Shown here: positions 41,805 to 42,645 of the stretch, piece by piece
Layout: each line of letters opens with the position of its first letter
Numbering within the stretch: the first letter of the stretch is position 1
NCBI GenBank assembly: GCA_002841945.1
Contig: PHBI01000035.1
Span: 1-42,645 of the forward strand
Length of the DNA stretch: 42,645 nt
Reading direction: 5' to 3'
From: Deltaproteobacteria bacterium HGW-Deltaproteobacteria-14
Lineage (GTDB): Bacteria; Myxococcota_A; UBA9042; PHBI01
The notes under the pieces: generated by a model
The model's input: the letters and a program-made list of their open reading frames with translations, nothing else
Told to the model about the DNA's origin: nothing
The model's database searches: none
Position numbers and translations under genes: made by a program

Positions 41805-42645
41805 ATGATGTCCCTAAAACGCTATCACCACCTTGCACCGCACACGCTCGGGCTCATCCTGGCCTTGGCTGGGCCGCTCGGGTGCAAGGACCCGGCCCCC
41901 GCGGCCCCCGCTGCTGACGTCGCGACGCCGGAACCGGGGCTCACCGCCGGCGGCGCTGACGCCGCCTCGCCGAACCCGGAGGTGGGACGTCTGGCCCGCT
42001 CGGCCGTGCCCGCCTGCGTCGTGGAGCTGGTCGACGGCAAGATCCGGACGAGCGCCGGGGAGGTCCCGATCCCGATCGATCCCGAGCAGGGAGACGTCCG
42101 TCGGGTCGGGCTCGCGGTCTGGCCGGGCGGCGACGACGCTGCCCTGGTCGCGCTGCTCCGCGACTGGTTCGCGCCCGGAGGACCGCCGGGCGAGGGGATC
42201 CTGTGGCGCGTGCCCTGCGAGCGCCCGGGCGAGACCGAGCCGTTCTTGCGACGCCCGGGGGCCGACTTCGCCCACGGCGCCATCTCGCCGGACGGCTGGA
42301 CGCTCTACTTCAGCGACGCGCGCGGGATCGGCGCGCTCGACCTCGGGACCCGCGCCGTGACGCCGCTGACCGCGCCCGGGAGCGCCTGGGACGGCTGCTG
42401 GAAGCCGGACGCCGAGCTCCGAGATCTCGCCCTGTCGCTCAGCCGCGACGGGCGCCAGCTCGCCTTCGCCCGCGGCGGCCCGTGCGGCGCCGAGGGGAGC
42501 TGGCTCGCGCACCCCTGGACGCTGCTCGAGCCCCTGACGCCGGAGCGGCGCCAGGCGCGGCCCCGACGCCCGCTCAGCGCCGTCGCGGCGGTCCCCCCGG
42601 CGACCCTGTGGCTCGCGGACGGCGGCGCCTGCGACGAGCCGGGGG
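41805..42645 (+). CDS. Lipoprotein, 5' part (continues past the window)
   Basis: An open frame of 280 codons from ATG 41805 (or the adjacent ATG 41808) with no stop before the window ends. It opens with a lipoprotein signal (basic start, hydrophobic stretch, PLGC lipobox with Cys27), followed by an Ala/Pro linker. From about residue 60 it has propeller-like segments such as 'AHGAISPDGWTLYFSDARGIGALDLGTRAV' and 'LALSLSRDGRQLAFARGG', typical of TolB/WD40-like PD40 repeats. No strong ribosome site is seen. It starts 32 bp after the deacetylase gene on the same strand and may be in the same operon. Confidence 0.8.
   Translation, partial: MMSLKRYHHLAPHTLGLILALAGPLGCKDPAPAAPAADVATPEPGLTAGGADAASPNPEVGRLARSAVPACVVELVDGKIRTSAGEVPIPIDPEQGDVRRVGLAVWPGGDDAALVALLRDWFAPGGPPGEGILWRVPCERPGETEPFLRRPGADFAHGAISPDGWTLYFSDARGIGALDLGTRAVTPLTAPGSAWDGCWKPDAELRDLALSLSRDGRQLAFARGGPCGAEGSWLAHPWTLLEPLTPERRQARPRRPLSAVAAVPPATLWLADGGACDEPG

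Overview
The window is about 70% G+C with very high third-position G+C in its genes. Its gene repertoire points to a myxobacterium-like member of the Myxococcota (formerly Deltaproteobacteria). Reasons include many lipoproteins with Thr/Asp-rich linkers, Cys-rich DNDCDG (MopE-type) repeat proteins, small TPR proteins with terminal membrane segments, a TonB-dependent receptor with fused N-terminal domains, PilT-type ATPases and sigma-54 control. No rRNA, tRNA, insertion sequence, phage gene or CRISPR array was seen. The species cannot be named from this sequence alone.

Layout. 1-2050 (+): 3' end of a PEGA-domain protein with four heptapeptide repeats, then a TPR protein and a lipoprotein, joined by short overlaps. 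2081-4814 (-): SMUG-type uracil-DNA glycosylase, a TPR protein and a TVP38/DedA-like membrane protein. 5282-7026 (+): a cysteine desulfurase overlapping lipB. 7046-10111 (-): a YafK-like L,D-transpeptidase, argG and an unusual DEDDh exonuclease-WYL fusion. 10361-13277 (+): a VKOR-DsbA fusion overlapping murI, a lipoprotein and a small orphan ORF. 13320-14906 (-): a NorR-like sigma-54 activator. 15189-19445 (+): a 1418-residue lipoprotein. 19705-22144 (+): rubrerythrin, an Fe-S CCG-domain oxidoreductase and a DUF3501 protein. 22219-24221 (-): an HSL-type esterase and a thioredoxin-TPR protein. 24434-26380 (+): a secreted protein of unknown function. 26496-27725 (-): a PilT-like ATPase. 27866-33134 (-): two Cys-rich lipoprotein genes, one cut by an in-frame amber codon. 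33523-36018 (+): a PAS-GGDEF-EAL protein. 36032-36967 (-): a spermidine synthase-like protein. 37035-41772 (+): a TonB-dependent receptor, a lipoprotein and a histone deacetylase-family protein in one overlapping cluster. 41805-end (+): the 5' part of another lipoprotein.

Most interesting signal. The start region of the NorR-like activator gene and the region upstream of rubrerythrin carry the same array: three copies of a 14-bp inverted repeat (consensus about CACGAGATCTCGTG) with centre spacings of 26/23 and 27/23 bp. The rubrerythrin copy lies about 95 bp upstream of a textbook sigma-54 promoter (-24 GG and -12 GC correctly spaced). The activator's GAF domain keeps Asp, Asp, His, Cys and Asp at positions matching the NorR iron-site residues but lacks the equivalent of Arg75. 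I infer a NO- or redox-responsive regulon in which this activator, with sigma-54, drives the rubrerythrin/Fe-S oxidoreductase/DUF3501 operon and controls its own gene. The 1418-residue lipoprotein gene sits between the two arrays.

Other regulatory signals. A second sigma-54 promoter precedes the PilT-like gene, with CTGTC palindromes upstream. Two arrays of GATC-centred octamers with helical (10-11 bp) spacing lie in intergenic spaces. GC-rich hairpins lie between several convergent or consecutive genes.
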